Shown: positions 9,964 to 19,612, counted from the stretch's first letter. The stretch: 64,000 nt of DNA from Desmonostoc muscorum LEGE 12446 (GCF_015207005.2 NZ_JADEXS020000001.1:3534001-3598000); one strand, 5' to 3'. A program made the numbers and translations. The notes: a model not told the origin generated them from the sequence alone.

Positions 9964-10722
9964 ATGGCAGGACACAGTAAATGGGCAAATATTAAGCGCC
10001 AGAAGGCGGTAGTAGATGCAAAAAAGGGAAAAACCTTCACTCAGTTATCGAGAGCAATTATTGTTGCAGCTAGAAGTGGTGTACCAGATCCAGCGCTGAA
10101 TTTTCAACTTCGCACAGCGATCGACAAGGCAAAAGCAGCAAGTATCCCTAATGATAATATTGAACGGGCGATCGCTAAAGGTGCAGGCACTTTTGGTGCA
10201 GATAGTGCCAATTTTGAAGCTATTCGCTACGAAGGTTACGGGCCGGGTGGTGTAGCAATTTTGATTGAAGCCCTGACAGATAATCGCAATCGCACGGCTG
10301 CTGATTTGCGTGCAGCTTTTAGTAAAAACGGCGGTAACCTGGGTGAAACAGGTTGCGTTAGCTGGATGTTTGACCAAAAAGGCGTTTGTATCCTCCAGGG
10401 TGTGGTTGATGAAGAACAGCTTTTAGAAGCATCCCTAGAAGGTGGTGCCCAGTCTTATGAAATGACTGAAGATGAGGTGTCTGAGGTATTTACTGAGATC
10501 GGAAATTTAGAAACCCTCAGCCAGACGCTTAAGGATAAAGGCTTTAAGGTGATTGATGCTGAATTGCGCTGGGTTCCCAGTAATAGTGTAGAAGTTACCG
10601 AACCTGAACAGGCGCGATCGCTTTTTAAATTAATTGACACTCTAGAAGGCTTAGATGATGTTCAAAATGTCACAGCTAACTTTGAAGTGGCAGAAGAATT
10701 GATGACTCTCAGCATTTCTTAA
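9964..10722 (+). CDS. yebC: YebC/PmpR-family transcription/translation regulator
   Basis: A 252-residue protein with the family signature [14 protein letters not shown] at the N-terminus, then [13 protein letters not shown] and the [24 protein letters not shown] core, followed by [13 protein letters not shown]. Members bind DNA, and recent work on related proteins links them to ribosomes stalled at proline stretches. The local sequence does not tell which role applies. Length and domain order (three alpha/beta domains) are normal. Confidence 0.93.
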   Translation: MAGHSKWANIKRQKAVVDAKKGKTFTQLSRAIIVAARSGVPDPALNFQLRTAIDKAKAASIPNDNIERAIAKGAGTFGADSANFEAIRYEGYGPGGVAILIEALTDNRNRTAADLRAAFSKNGGNLGETGCVSWMFDQKGVCILQGVVDEEQLLEASLEGGAQSYEMTEDEVSEVFTEIGNLETLSQTLKDKGFKVIDAELRWVPSNSVEVTEPEQARSLFKLIDTLEGLDDVQNVTANFEVAEELMTLSIS

Positions 10723-10826
10723 TAAACATCTGTTAAAAGAGACATGAAAGATTCACATCAATTACAACCTCGTGACATATAGGTATTGGATAGTTGAACT
10801 GTTGATTAATTGATGAGGAATTTCAA

Positions 10827-10994
10827 GTGAATAACTTCGCTAAGGCTTTAGTTTTGGCTTTAATATTTGCTGCCCCTGTAGCTATTTCTGTACCTGCTGT
10901 TCAAGCTGGAACTATCCACCATACCAACATAAAAGCTGCCAAAGTTCATCATAAATATTACAAACACCACAAGCATCATAGAGTTCATAAATAG
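10827..10994 (+). CDS. Small exported histidine-rich peptide (55 aa)
   Basis: GTG start with GAGGAA seven bases upstream. The peptide has a classical signal sequence (K6, hydrophobic 7-22, cleavage likely after AVQA, residue 27). The predicted mature peptide has about 28 residues, of which nine are His, mostly as HH or HxxHH, with several Lys and Tyr and no Cys or acidic residue. Periplasmic metal binding is inferred from composition only. A terminator-like hairpin at 11099-11138 follows. I do not recognise a named family. Confidence 0.7.
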   Translation: MNNFAKALVLALIFAAPVAISVPAVQAGTIHHTNIKAAKVHHKYYKHHKHHRVHK

Positions 10995-11098
10995 TGACCA
11001 TGAACTGCAATAATTTGTAGTATTTCTGCATTCAAGTTAAGTCTTCGTTTTACTTCCCAAACAATTCCATTATTTGACCCTGCTGCAATCTAAAAGCT

Positions 11099-11138
11099 AA
11101 GATCCCCGACTTGAATTTTCTAAAAAGTCGAGGATCTT
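11099..11138 (+). terminator. Terminator-like hairpin AAGATCCCCGACTT/AAGTCGAGGATCTT
   Basis: Near-perfect 14-bp stem, 12-base loop, followed by TTC-TGTT rather than a clean T run. It would end the transcript of the His-rich peptide about 105 bases after its stop. The GATCCCCGACTT half also occurs at 7520-7532, so it is partly a dispersed repeat. Confidence 0.55.
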
Positions 11139-11227
11139 TCTGTTCACGAATCATTAAGTATGGATACAATACAATACTCAAAAATGGTTCTACTATAGAT
11201 TTGATACCAAATAATAGTAAATTAACT

Positions 11228-11323
11228 TTAGGACTTACGCAAAATCATGAAAAAACGAACCGCAAAGGACGCAAAGGACACAAAGAAATAAGAGTTTCAG
11301 AGAGTTTTTGCGTAAGTCCTAAA
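11228..11323. mobile_element. MITE-like element with 18-bp terminal inverted repeats
   Basis: TTTAGGACTTACGCAAAA at the left and its near-exact complement at the right (11305-11323) flank about 60 bases containing CGCAAAGGACGCAAAGGACAC. No coding capacity. Size and terminal symmetry fit a non-autonomous miniature element. Confidence 0.7.
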
Positions 11324-11599
11324 CTTTTATCGTTAAATTACGGTTAAAATAATATAAAGTTAGTGTTTTATTTTATCATTTTTGTTAATTAATTGCGTGT
11401 TTTTACGTAATAAAGTTTTTGATGCTTGCTGGCAAGGCGATTCAGGTCGTTATGTACCTGGGATCAAAAGTCTGTTTCAGTTTCGTAATCTTTTGTGGAA
11501 GTCAGCAGCGAGTTTTTTCAATGTTCGTTCGTCTGAACTTGCTCAAAAAGCCGCGATCGCGTCAAAATAAGAATTAAGATGCTGTAATTTATCTTCACA

Positions 11600-12859
11600 A
11601 TGGCGCTAGCAAAGCTTAATCAAACTCTTGACTCTCCCCAAACACCATCAGATAAGCGGGGATACGAATATGATTTGGTAATTGTTGGCGGTGGAATTGT
11701 TGGGTTAACTCTAGCCTCCGCCTTAAAAGATTCTGGTTTGAGTGTGCTGCTAATTGAGGCAAAAGTGGCATCTGCGGCGGTAGCCAAGGGTCAAGCCTAT
11801 GCAGTTCACATGCTTTCGTCGTTAATTTACCAAGGAATTGGAATTTGGGACAAAATGTTGCCTCAAATCGCCAAATATTGCCGGGTTCGTCTTTCTGATG
11901 GTGATTATCCCGGTGTGGTGGAATTTGCCACAGATGATATAGGTACGCCAGAGTTGGGTTATGTGGCGGAACACCAAGCACTGTTGCAGCCGTTACAGGA
12001 GTTTGTCCAAGATTGTCCAAATGTGACTTATCTGTGTCCGGCTGAGGTGGTAAACACCCAGTACCAACGGGACGCTGTAACTATAGATATTAAAGTTGCT
12101 GGTGAGTTACGAACTCTCAAGAGTAAATTACTTGTAGCCGCAGATGGATCGCGATCGCCGATTCGTCAAGCTGCTGGTATCAAAACCTCTGGCTGGAAAT
12201 ATTGGCAGTCTTGCATCGTTGCATTTGTAAAACCTGAAAAACCCCACAACAATACTGCTTACGAAAGATTTTGGTCTAGCGGACCTTTTGCGATTTTACC
12301 TTTACCGGGGAACCGTTGCCGGATTGTGTGGACAGCCCCTCACGAAGAAGCAAAAGCTTTATGTGCGTTAGATGATGAGCAATTTTTAAGAGAATTAACC
12401 CGTCGCTATGGCGATCACATGGGTAAATTGGAACTACTAGGCGATCGCTTTATTTTTCAGGTACAACTCATGCAAAGCGATCGCTATGTTCTTCCCCGAC
12501 TAGCATTAATTGGTGACGCTGCACACAACTGTCATCCTGTGGGCGGACAAGGTTTAAATTTGGGCATTCGAGATGCCGCTGCTTTGGCACAAGTAATACA
12601 AGCAGCCCACAAGGCGGGTAAAGATATTGGCGAGATTCACATTCTCAAACGTTATGAACGCTGGCGCAAACTGGAAAATCTGACGATTTTAGGTTTCACC
12701 GACTTGTTAGATCGGATGTTTTCTAATAATTTCTTACCAGTGGTGTTAGTTCGTCGTCTGGGTTTATGGTTATTGCAACGAGTACCGATGTTAAAAGTAT
12801 TTATGCTGAAGTTGATGATCGGTTTGAAGGGACGGACTCCAGAATTGGCAAAACGATAA
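11600..12859 (+). CDS. FAD-dependent UbiH/Coq6-type hydroxylase
   Basis: A 419-residue flavoprotein monooxygenase. The FAD dinucleotide loop is at about residues 27-40 (VIVGGGIVGLTLASAL), and the second FAD motif RLALIGDAAHNCHPVGGQG lies near residue 300, followed by NLGIRDAAALAQ. The closest recognisable group is the aromatic-ring hydroxylases of ubiquinone-type quinone pathways. In a cyanobacterium the substrate would more likely be a plastoquinone precursor or another lipid-soluble aromatic. It appears monocistronic. ATG start preceded by an AT-rich leader. Confidence 0.85.
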   Translation: MALAKLNQTLDSPQTPSDKRGYEYDLVIVGGGIVGLTLASALKDSGLSVLLIEAKVASAAVAKGQAYAVHMLSSLIYQGIGIWDKMLPQIAKYCRVRLSDGDYPGVVEFATDDIGTPELGYVAEHQALLQPLQEFVQDCPNVTYLCPAEVVNTQYQRDAVTIDIKVAGELRTLKSKLLVAADGSRSPIRQAAGIKTSGWKYWQSCIVAFVKPEKPHNNTAYERFWSSGPFAILPLPGNRCRIVWTAPHEEAKALCALDDEQFLRELTRRYGDHMGKLELLGDRFIFQVQLMQSDRYVLPRLALIGDAAHNCHPVGGQGLNLGIRDAAALAQVIQAAHKAGKDIGEIHILKRYERWRKLENLTILGFTDLLDRMFSNNFLPVVLVRRLGLWLLQRVPMLKVFMLKLMIGLKGRTPELAKR

Positions 12860-12862
12860 ACG

Positions 12863-13483
12863 CTAGACTACAGCAGCTTGAAAAATTTGGTTTGGGGTGA
12901 GATTCAATTCAGGAAAAGTTTGGGAGACAATGCGATCGCTATCTCGAAACTTACTTATCTGATATTCGCCATCAACTAAGTTACAAACAGTGATTGTCGA
13001 TTGCTTGGGGTTACCGATAAAATTACGTCCACCCAAAGCTGCATAATCGACAATCCAGTATTCAGGGATACCCATCTCTTCATAATCAGCGAATTTTAAG
13101 TAGTAATCGTCCCGCCAGTTGGTTGATACAACCTCAATTACCAAAGGTATTGATGCAGCCAAACTAACAATAGATTGTTTTTGCCATAATTTTTCGTTTG
13201 CCAGATTTGCACTGTTTACCACCAACACATCTGGAAAGTAACCAGAATCTTTTTCAGGAGGTCTAACGATAACTTGATTGGGTATCAAGTAGGGGAGGTC
13301 TAATCGGTCAAACTCAACTGTTACTTTTCTTGCTAAAAAACCCTTTACTCCTTCGTGTTCCCCTACTGGTTGCGCTATCTCAACAATATCTCCGTTATGT
13401 AGTTCGTAGCGTACTCGCCGAGTTTCGGGTAACCAATCGACAAATTCCTCAAAGGTTACTAACTTGGGTATGGCTTGAGTCAT
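12863..13483 (-). CDS. Uma2-family (DUF820) PD-(D/E)XK nuclease-like protein
   Basis: A 206-residue protein from ATG 13483 (MTQAIPKLVTFEEFVDWLPE). The open frame extends 47 codons further upstream, but that part looks untranslated. Uma2 hallmarks are RYELHNGDIVEIAQPVGEHE near the N-terminus and the restriction-like core: YFPDVLVV, then LVIEVVS, followed by KFADYEEMGIPEYWIVD. This very large cyanobacterial family is of uncertain function and is often treated as transposon-borne nucleases. It is convergent with the UbiH-like gene, separated by only three bases. Confidence 0.9.
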   Translation of the reverse strand: MTQAIPKLVTFEEFVDWLPETRRVRYELHNGDIVEIAQPVGEHEGVKGFLARKVTVEFDRLDLPYLIPNQVIVRPPEKDSGYFPDVLVVNSANLANEKLWQKQSIVSLAASIPLVIEVVSTNWRDDYYLKFADYEEMGIPEYWIVDYAALGGRNFIGNPKQSTITVCNLVDGEYQISKFRDSDRIVSQTFPELNLTPNQIFQAAVV

Positions 13484-13872
13484 AAATGATAGAGAATTAC
13501 TGATGATATAAATATTATCTCTAATGTAGAGAACTGCGGACTGCTTTTCCACCACAGGTAAATGTGTATAATTGAACCTCATCTTACAAGATCGAGCGAT
13601 CGCACTTAATCTGTGGTGTCTCACATAATTTAAGGATCATCTTTGCTCGTTATTCAATTATTCTTGGGATAGTATAAAAATTGTTACATTTATCATGATG
13701 ATAGATGTAATACCGTTTAATGTATGCTAGACACCCAGTACTGTCAACCTTAAGATTGAAAATTAGTATTTTTCTACATAAAATTAAAAATCTCAAATTA
13801 AAAATTGGTAACACTGATGGTTAGGAGTGCTAGAGTTTCAAGAAATTCATCGGAACTTTTCAGCGGGTATTC
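13484..13872. other. Intergenic region between Uma2 and lytic transglycosylase genes
   Basis: An AT-rich divergent promoter region. I see no gene or repeat. Confidence 0.45.
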
Positions 13873-16068
13873 ATGCTGAAGAAACTACAAAAAAAGCAAA
13901 TTTCGATAATTGCGGCTGCGGCACTGTTTGCCTTTTCAGCTGGGGCAATGGTATCAGCGCCTGAGATTGGCAAATCTCTGGGACAATGGCTCAAATTGGG
14001 TAATAACCAAGTAGAGCAAACATCTGAGGCTAGCATTGCCCAATCAGCGGTCTTTCCACTGATATCACAATCTCTGCCAGAACGGGCGGCAAAACTAGCT
14101 GCGATCGCCGAACAGTCCGCTTCTGTTGACCGCAATCGCGCTCGTTATCTTTTGGCGAGTGATTACATTGAAAGAACCCAAGCCCAAAAAGCCCTGGTTT
14201 TACTCCAAGGACTAGAGAAAGACTATCCCATTCTCGCGCCCTATATTTTGCTAAAACTTGCCCAGGCAGAAGATATGCTGGGCGAGGACGGCAAAGCCTC
14301 GGATCTGCGGCAAAAAGTTCTGAAAGTGTATCCCAAAGAAGCAGCCGCAGTCAAAGCCCTATACCTAATTGCCCAACCAAAGCAACAGGAAACCGCGATC
14401 GCTCAATTTCCTTCTAATCCTTTGACTTGGGAAATTATCCGCAAACGCTTACAAGAAAATCCCAATCAGCCAAAATTACAGTTGATTTTGGCAAAATATG
14501 CCTATGACCAACCAGGCATAGTGGGGGTTTTGGATCAGTTAGTCAAACAGCCGAACCTGAAACCCGAAGACTGGGAACTCATTGGTACAGCCTATTGGGA
14601 AAATAATCAATTTCTCAAAGCCGGGAATGCTTATGCCAAAGCACCGAAAACAGCCCGCAACCTCTACCGCACGGCACGGGGATTACAGGTAGGGGGCAAA
14701 GATAGAGAAAAAGCGATCGCCACTTATAAACAAGTGGTGCAGCAATTTCCACAAGCTAAAGAAACTGGAACTGCACTGCTGCGATTAGCGGAAACAGCAA
14801 AAACTCCCAAAGAGGGCTTACCGTATCTCGACCAGGTAATTAGTAAGTTCCCCGATCAAGCTGGTACTGCACTGGTACAAAAAGCCAAAACTTTCCAAGC
14901 ACTCAAGGATCAAAAGTCAGCTAGTTCGGCGTGGCAATTACTTTTAGGCAAGTACGGCAATTCTGACGAAGCAGCAGAGTATCGCTGGAAAATCGCCCAA
15001 GAAAAAGCCAACGCCAAAGATTACGTTGGTGCATGGCAATGGGCAGAACCAATTGTTACCAACAACCCTAACAGTATTTTGGCTCCGAGAGCAGGATTTT
15101 GGGTAGGTAAATGGGCAGCTTCACTAGGAAAACAGCAGGAATCTCAAACTGCTTATGAATATGTGGTTAGCCAGTTTCCTTACTCTTACTATGCATGGCG
15201 ATCGGGGACGATGTTGGGGTTGAATGTCGGCAACTTTGACAACGTGCGCTCAATGAACCCGGAAGTCGTCGCACCCCAGCGCTCATTACCTCCTGCGGGT
15301 TCAGAGACTTTCAAAGAATTGTATCTGTTGGGTCAAGACCGTGATGCTTGGTTACAATGGCAAACAGAATTTCAGAACAAAATTCAGCCAACGGTCGCAG
15401 AGCAATTTACTGAAGGGTTGATGCAGATGGTAAGGGGAGAAAATCTCATCGGAATTGATAAAATTTCTAAATTGGAAGACCGGGAAATACCAGCTGAACT
15501 TGCCCAATATCAAACTCTGAGCAAACAAATCTCTTATTGGCAAGCTCGTTATCCATTTCCCTATCTCCGAGAGATTCAAAAGTGGTCTACTGAGCGTCAA
15601 CTCAATCCTTTGTTAGTCACTGCCTTAATTCGTCAAGAATCCAGGTTTCAACCAAAAATTAAATCTGTTGCGGATGCTACTGGCTTAATGCAAGTATTAC
15701 CGAGTACAGCTAAATGGATTGCCCCACAAATCAAATTGGATAGCAAAACAATAAACCTAGAAAATCCCAATGAGAACATCATGCTGGGTACATGGTATTT
15801 AGATCATACCCATCAGCAATATAACAATAATTCCTTGCTAGCGATCGCCAGTTACAATGCTGGCCCTGGCAATGTCTCCAAATGGCTGCAAACTTACACT
15901 ACACAAGATCCAGATGAGTTTGTCGAAGACATTCCCTTTGATGAAACCAAAAATTATGTACGTCAAGTATTTGGCAATTACTGGAATTATCTGAGACTTT
16001 ACAACCCTGAGATTTCTAGCATCGTTGCAAAGTACTCGACTACACATCCAAAGCTGCCGACACAGTAA
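13873..16068 (+). CDS. Slt70-type soluble lytic transglycosylase
   Basis: A 731-residue exported enzyme. An N-terminal signal or anchor helix covers about residues 8-27. A long TPR-like alpha superhelix follows (about 60-560; e.g. RAKLAAIAEQSASVDRNRARYLLASDYI region). The C-terminal SLT lysozyme-like domain (about 575-715) has the catalytic glutamate E589 in LIRQESRFQP, then ATGLMQVLPSTAKWIA and the AIASYNAGPGNVSKWL motif. It cleaves the MurNAc-GlcNAc bond of peptidoglycan with formation of 1,6-anhydro ends, in wall turnover. It is a single-gene unit followed by G-rich repeats. Confidence 0.93.
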   Translation: MLKKLQKKQISIIAAAALFAFSAGAMVSAPEIGKSLGQWLKLGNNQVEQTSEASIAQSAVFPLISQSLPERAAKLAAIAEQSASVDRNRARYLLASDYIERTQAQKALVLLQGLEKDYPILAPYILLKLAQAEDMLGEDGKASDLRQKVLKVYPKEAAAVKALYLIAQPKQQETAIAQFPSNPLTWEIIRKRLQENPNQPKLQLILAKYAYDQPGIVGVLDQLVKQPNLKPEDWELIGTAYWENNQFLKAGNAYAKAPKTARNLYRTARGLQVGGKDREKAIATYKQVVQQFPQAKETGTALLRLAETAKTPKEGLPYLDQVISKFPDQAGTALVQKAKTFQALKDQKSASSAWQLLLGKYGNSDEAAEYRWKIAQEKANAKDYVGAWQWAEPIVTNNPNSILAPRAGFWVGKWAASLGKQQESQTAYEYVVSQFPYSYYAWRSGTMLGLNVGNFDNVRSMNPEVVAPQRSLPPAGSETFKELYLLGQDRDAWLQWQTEFQNKIQPTVAEQFTEGLMQMVRGENLIGIDKISKLEDREIPAELAQYQTLSKQISYWQARYPFPYLREIQKWSTERQLNPLLVTALIRQESRFQPKIKSVADATGLMQVLPSTAKWIAPQIKLDSKTINLENPNENIMLGTWYLDHTHQQYNNNSLLAIASYNAGPGNVSKWLQTYTTQDPDEFVEDIPFDETKNYVRQVFGNYWNYLRLYNPEISSIVAKYSTTHPKLPTQ

Positions 16069-16072
16069 AGGA

Positions 16073-16112
16073 AGAGAGCAGGGGGGCAGGGGAGGCAGGG
16101 GAAGCAGGGGGA
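16073..16112. repeat. GGGGCAGGGGAGGCAGGGG low-complexity repeat
   Basis: G-rich tandem sequence. The complementary C-rich form occurs at 43715-43790 and 51590-51632, and a further G-rich copy at 43620-43656. Confidence 0.7.
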
Positions 16113-16237
16113 GAATAACTCTTAACTCCTAACTCCTCACTCCCCATACTCAATACTCGAAGACTTCCATTGAGATTAAGCCGTGTTCACTTTAAATTAA
16201 CGTGACGTGAGTTTGACGGGTTGAACCGTAGGCCGAG

Positions 16238-19114
16238 TTATTGGTTGTCTGTGGGTACTGATTGCCAAGCAAGGCGATGTTTCCAGTGTGATGTGAAATT
16301 AACTTGAACCGCTTGCTTAAAGTCCTCCAAAGCTGCCGAAAAAGCTTTCTCTTTTAGTTTTGCTGCACCTTGGTTATTCAACTGTTTAGGGCATTGTGGA
16401 TTCCATACATATTTTTGACAAGTTTGGTGGGCAATTTCTACATCACTGCCATTTTCAGGATTTTGAAAGACCGGATGATAATGTAACCTGTTGCAGCAAA
16501 CTTGCAACCATTCTTGCCACCCACATTGCCACAAGCGGACTGTTCCATCAAGACTACCACTGACAATCAGTTTACCATCAGGGCTAAAAGCTGCGGAATT
16601 TACCCAATACTCATGTCCGCGCCAAGGTTGACCAATGGGGTTGCCGTTTCTATCCCACAAGCGCACTGTCGAATCATTGCTGGCACTGACAATCCACTGA
16701 CCATCAGGGCTAAAGGCGACAGAATTAACTTCTTTTTCATGTCCGTGCCAAGGTTGACCAATGGGGTTGCCCTTTCTATCCCACAAGCGGATTGTCGAAT
16801 CATTGCTGGCACTGATAATCCACTGACCATCGGGGCTAAAGGCGACAGAATTGACTTCTTTGTCATGTCCGTGCCAAGGTTGACCAATGGGGTTGCCCTT
16901 TCTATCCCACAAGCGGATTGTCGAATCATTGCTGGCACTGATAATCCACTGACCATCAGGGCTAAAGGCAACAGAATTGACCCAATTCTCATATTTGCGC
17001 TGCGATCGCCCGATGACCCGATCTTGTAGTATTTGATGTAGCTCCCACAAACGCACAGTGCGATCGCCACCACTGACAATCAGCTTGCCATCAGGGCTAA
17101 AGGCTAGGGAATTAACCTGTCCTTCATGTCCGCGCCAAGGTTGAGTTACGGGGTTGCCATTGATATTCCACAAGCGTATTGTGCGATCGCAGCCACCACT
17201 AATAATAAACTTGCCATCAGGGCTAAACGCTACACAATTTACATGTCCTTCATGCCCGTGCCAAGGTTGACCGATGGGATTACCTTGGATGTCCCACAAC
17301 CGTACTGTAGAATCACTACTACCACTGACAATCAACTTGCGATCGGGGCTAAAGGCGGCGCAAATAATTTTCGCCTCATGTTTGTGCCAGGGTTGAGCGA
17401 TGGTGTTACCTTGTAAATCCCACAAACACACCGTTCCGTCAAAACCAACACTGATAATGCCATCGCTATTTGGGCTAAAAGCGACGGAAATCACTCCTTC
17501 CTTATGTCCGCGCCAAGGTTGAGTAATGGCGTTACCTTGTAAATCCCACAAACACACTGTTCCGTCAAAACCAACACTGACAATGCGTACCCCAGAGGGG
17601 TTGGCGCAGCCATCGCTATTTGAGCTAAAGGCGACGGAAATAATTCCTTCCTCATGTCCCTGCCACGGTTGAGTAATGAGATTACCTTGTAGATCCCATA
17701 AACACAAAATTCCGTCAATACTGCCACTAACAAGAAACTTGCCATCAGGGTTAAAGGCTAGACAATTAACCTCTTGCTCGTGCCCTAACAAAAATTGAGC
17801 AGTAGGATTGCCAATGATATTCCACAAGCACACGGTAGAATCACTACTGCCACTGGCAATAAACTTGCCATCAGGACTAAAGGCTACACAATTAACCTCT
17901 TGCTCGTGTCCGCGCAAGCTATTTGCCTCTGTGGGTGTGTTCATTGCTTCCTTTAAGCTTCCCAAAACAGGAGCTAGAAGCTGGTTTGGGTATTTCTCTA
18001 GATTCTCACCCATTGTTTGAATTGCCAGCACCAAACCCTCTAGCGGTTGGACGGGAAGTAAATTCAAAACCCTAGCGGATTGTTCACGCAGTTTTAATTC
18101 AGTCAGTGCAAGGTTTAACTTTTGAATCTCTTGTTCCTGGCGATTGTGCCATCCAACACTAGCATTAATAAATCCATTAGCTTGTTCGCTTAAATAACCA
18201 AACGTTTGCTCTTTTAGTTCTTGATAAGTCTTTGTTTTCAGAACCCGGTTTGCAATATTTTCCCTTTCCCATAGCATATCTAAGGTGTATGCCAGAACTG
18301 GTAAATAATCATTTTGTTGATGGAAATCATGAATAATTTGCTTAACTAATCCTTGTTCAAATGTAACGCCATTTCTGGCAGCAGGTTCAGCGATCGCTAA
18401 CTTTAATTCTCCGTCGCTCATTCTAGTGAGTACACGACTATAGCGATCGTGGATCTTCGCAAGTTGGGGATACTCACTAAATTTATCTAAAAAATCAGAC
18501 CGCATTGTTAAAACAATTTTGATAGAGCTATCTTGCTGCTGGAACAGTTGAAAAAGACTAGCAAAAAATTTATCGCGTTCCGGCTTTTGAGTTTTCGTAA
18601 ACAGTTCTTCAAATTGGTCAATAAAAATCAGAATACACTGATAATCTTGTTTGAGGAATGTGACAATTTTAATTAGAGTATTTTGTCTTCCTTCTCTAGC
18701 AATATCGGCTATTTGTGATTTTTTCCCATAAGTAGAAGCAAGACACTGATAAAGAGATTTAAAAGGATTTTCATCTGGGTGAAAACTTATATTCATTAAT
18801 GAATTGTTATTGTTTCCCAAATAAGGAATTAAACCTGCCCGAATCAATGATGATTTGCCAGTGTTTGATGCTCCTAAAAGCAAGAGTACATTATCTTGTT
18901 TTAAGCGATCGCCCAGATTACCAATCCACTTCTCCCGACCAAAAAATTTGTCTTTATCTTTAATTTCAAAAGTTTTTAGTCCTAAGTAGGGAGAGTCTGT
19001 TTTAAGTAGACGACAATCAAAGTCCTCAGACTTACTGTCAGAAAAAAAGTTGTATTCAGAAATACCTTGGACATTAAACCCAATATTTATATCGCCTTCA
19101 GAACTGTTAACCAT
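16238..19114 (-). CDS. nSTAND-type NTPase with 11 WD40 repeats
   Basis: A 958-residue protein. After an Asn-rich N-terminus comes PYLGLKTFEIKDKDKFFGRE, the start of the nSTAND1 module. Walker A is GASNTGKSS (81-89) and Walker B is CILIFIDQFEELF (about 160-172). Winged-helix/bundle sequence runs to about 390, and eleven WD40 blades (about 395-850) follow. The C-terminal tail (850-958) has no recognisable effector domain. STAND proteins are signal-triggered oligomerising switches, used in defence or regulation. Three blades (8-10) are almost identical, and blade 3 carries an 8-residue insertion caused by a small repeat at 17586-17609. It is monocistronic. Confidence 0.88.
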   Translation of the reverse strand: MVNSSEGDINIGFNVQGISEYNFFSDSKSEDFDCRLLKTDSPYLGLKTFEIKDKDKFFGREKWIGNLGDRLKQDNVLLLLGASNTGKSSLIRAGLIPYLGNNNNSLMNISFHPDENPFKSLYQCLASTYGKKSQIADIAREGRQNTLIKIVTFLKQDYQCILIFIDQFEELFTKTQKPERDKFFASLFQLFQQQDSSIKIVLTMRSDFLDKFSEYPQLAKIHDRYSRVLTRMSDGELKLAIAEPAARNGVTFEQGLVKQIIHDFHQQNDYLPVLAYTLDMLWERENIANRVLKTKTYQELKEQTFGYLSEQANGFINASVGWHNRQEQEIQKLNLALTELKLREQSARVLNLLPVQPLEGLVLAIQTMGENLEKYPNQLLAPVLGSLKEAMNTPTEANSLRGHEQEVNCVAFSPDGKFIASGSSDSTVCLWNIIGNPTAQFLLGHEQEVNCLAFNPDGKFLVSGSIDGILCLWDLQGNLITQPWQGHEEGIISVAFSSNSDGCANPSGVRIVSVGFDGTVCLWDLQGNAITQPWRGHKEGVISVAFSPNSDGIISVGFDGTVCLWDLQGNTIAQPWHKHEAKIICAAFSPDRKLIVSGSSDSTVRLWDIQGNPIGQPWHGHEGHVNCVAFSPDGKFIISGGCDRTIRLWNINGNPVTQPWRGHEGQVNSLAFSPDGKLIVSGGDRTVRLWELHQILQDRVIGRSQRKYENWVNSVAFSPDGQWIISASNDSTIRLWDRKGNPIGQPWHGHDKEVNSVAFSPDGQWIISASNDSTIRLWDRKGNPIGQPWHGHEKEVNSVAFSPDGQWIVSASNDSTVRLWDRNGNPIGQPWRGHEYWVNSAAFSPDGKLIVSGSLDGTVRLWQCGWQEWLQVCCNRLHYHPVFQNPENGSDVEIAHQTCQKYVWNPQCPKQLNNQGAAKLKEKAFSAALEDFKQAVQVNFTSHWKHRLAWQSVPTDNQ
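17586..17609. repeat. 24-nt small dispersed repeat inserted in a WD40 coding repeat
   Basis: Relative to the otherwise nearly identical neighbouring blade (17455-17480), exactly 24 bases are extra here, adding eight codons in frame between SDG and IVSVGFDG. Size and in-frame tolerance fit the small dispersed repeats known from Nostoc. Confidence 0.7.
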
Positions 19115-19612
19115 TTATATCTCCTTACTTTTGGACATCTCTGGCTAAATCTTTACCTCAGTTATAGTTCCTCGGCTAATCTTTGTAAGTAACTCAACAA
19201 AATTAATTACACATTCTCTTGTGAAGCTTTCCCTGTCACCGCCCTATAGGATCTACGGTGTACACACAAGTCGAATTACCCCCCTTAATCCCCCCGATGT
19301 ATTGGGGAGAAACAAGAAATCCAGTTCCCTCACGCCACTTGCTTCTCCTGTCGGAGACGCTGCGCGAACAAGTCGGCAGAGCCGCCCAACGCAGTGGCTC
19401 CCCTTTATAAGGCTACCGTGTATACACAAGTCAGTAAGGGCATGGCACTGCCGTGCCCCTACGAGAAATCTATCTGTATCAAGGTTTTCGTGAAATGGTA
19501 TTACGCATTGGTTGATTCAAAAACCACATCTTTCGTAGGGGCAGCTTTATTCAGCAAAATTACTTAAGTAATTTTCAAAAATATGTAGTAACTTTATCCT
19601 AAAACGCCGGAA
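19115..19612. other. Intergenic repeat cluster upstream of the ArsA-like gene
   Basis: Contains two copies of a CTACGGTGTACACACAAGT-type repeat (about 19249-19267 and 19412-19430), a palindromic CGGAGACGCTGCGCGAACA segment and a dispersed repeat at 19369-19403 related to those at 23038-23059 and 45686-45720. An open frame at 19221-19493 is made of these repeats and is not called as a gene. Confidence 0.65.

Larger units (their letters stand above)
10995..11599. other. Intergenic region with hairpin and MITE-like element
   Basis: Holds the hairpin at 11099-11138 and the terminal-inverted-repeat element at 11228-11323. A 62-codon open frame at 11382-11570 lacks recognisable features and a good ribosome site, so I do not call it a gene. 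Confidence 0.5.

Noticed and set aside
11382..11570. A 62-codon frame before the UbiH-like gene
   Set aside because: No ribosome site, no recognisable domain, low confidence; mentioned only in the intergenic entry.
16502..17416. Long + strand frames opposite the nSTAND gene with periodic sequence
   Set aside because: The periodicity comes from the WD40 blades on the minus strand; no ribosome site and no plausible protein.
16600..17900. Regularly spaced repeats that could be taken for a CRISPR array
   Set aside because: The spacing is 126 bases, the repeat is coding and no short variable spacers exist; these are WD40 blades. The heptamer arrays are also not CRISPR.
19221..19493. A 90-codon frame before the ArsA-like gene
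   Set aside because: It consists of dispersed repeats and has no family-like features.
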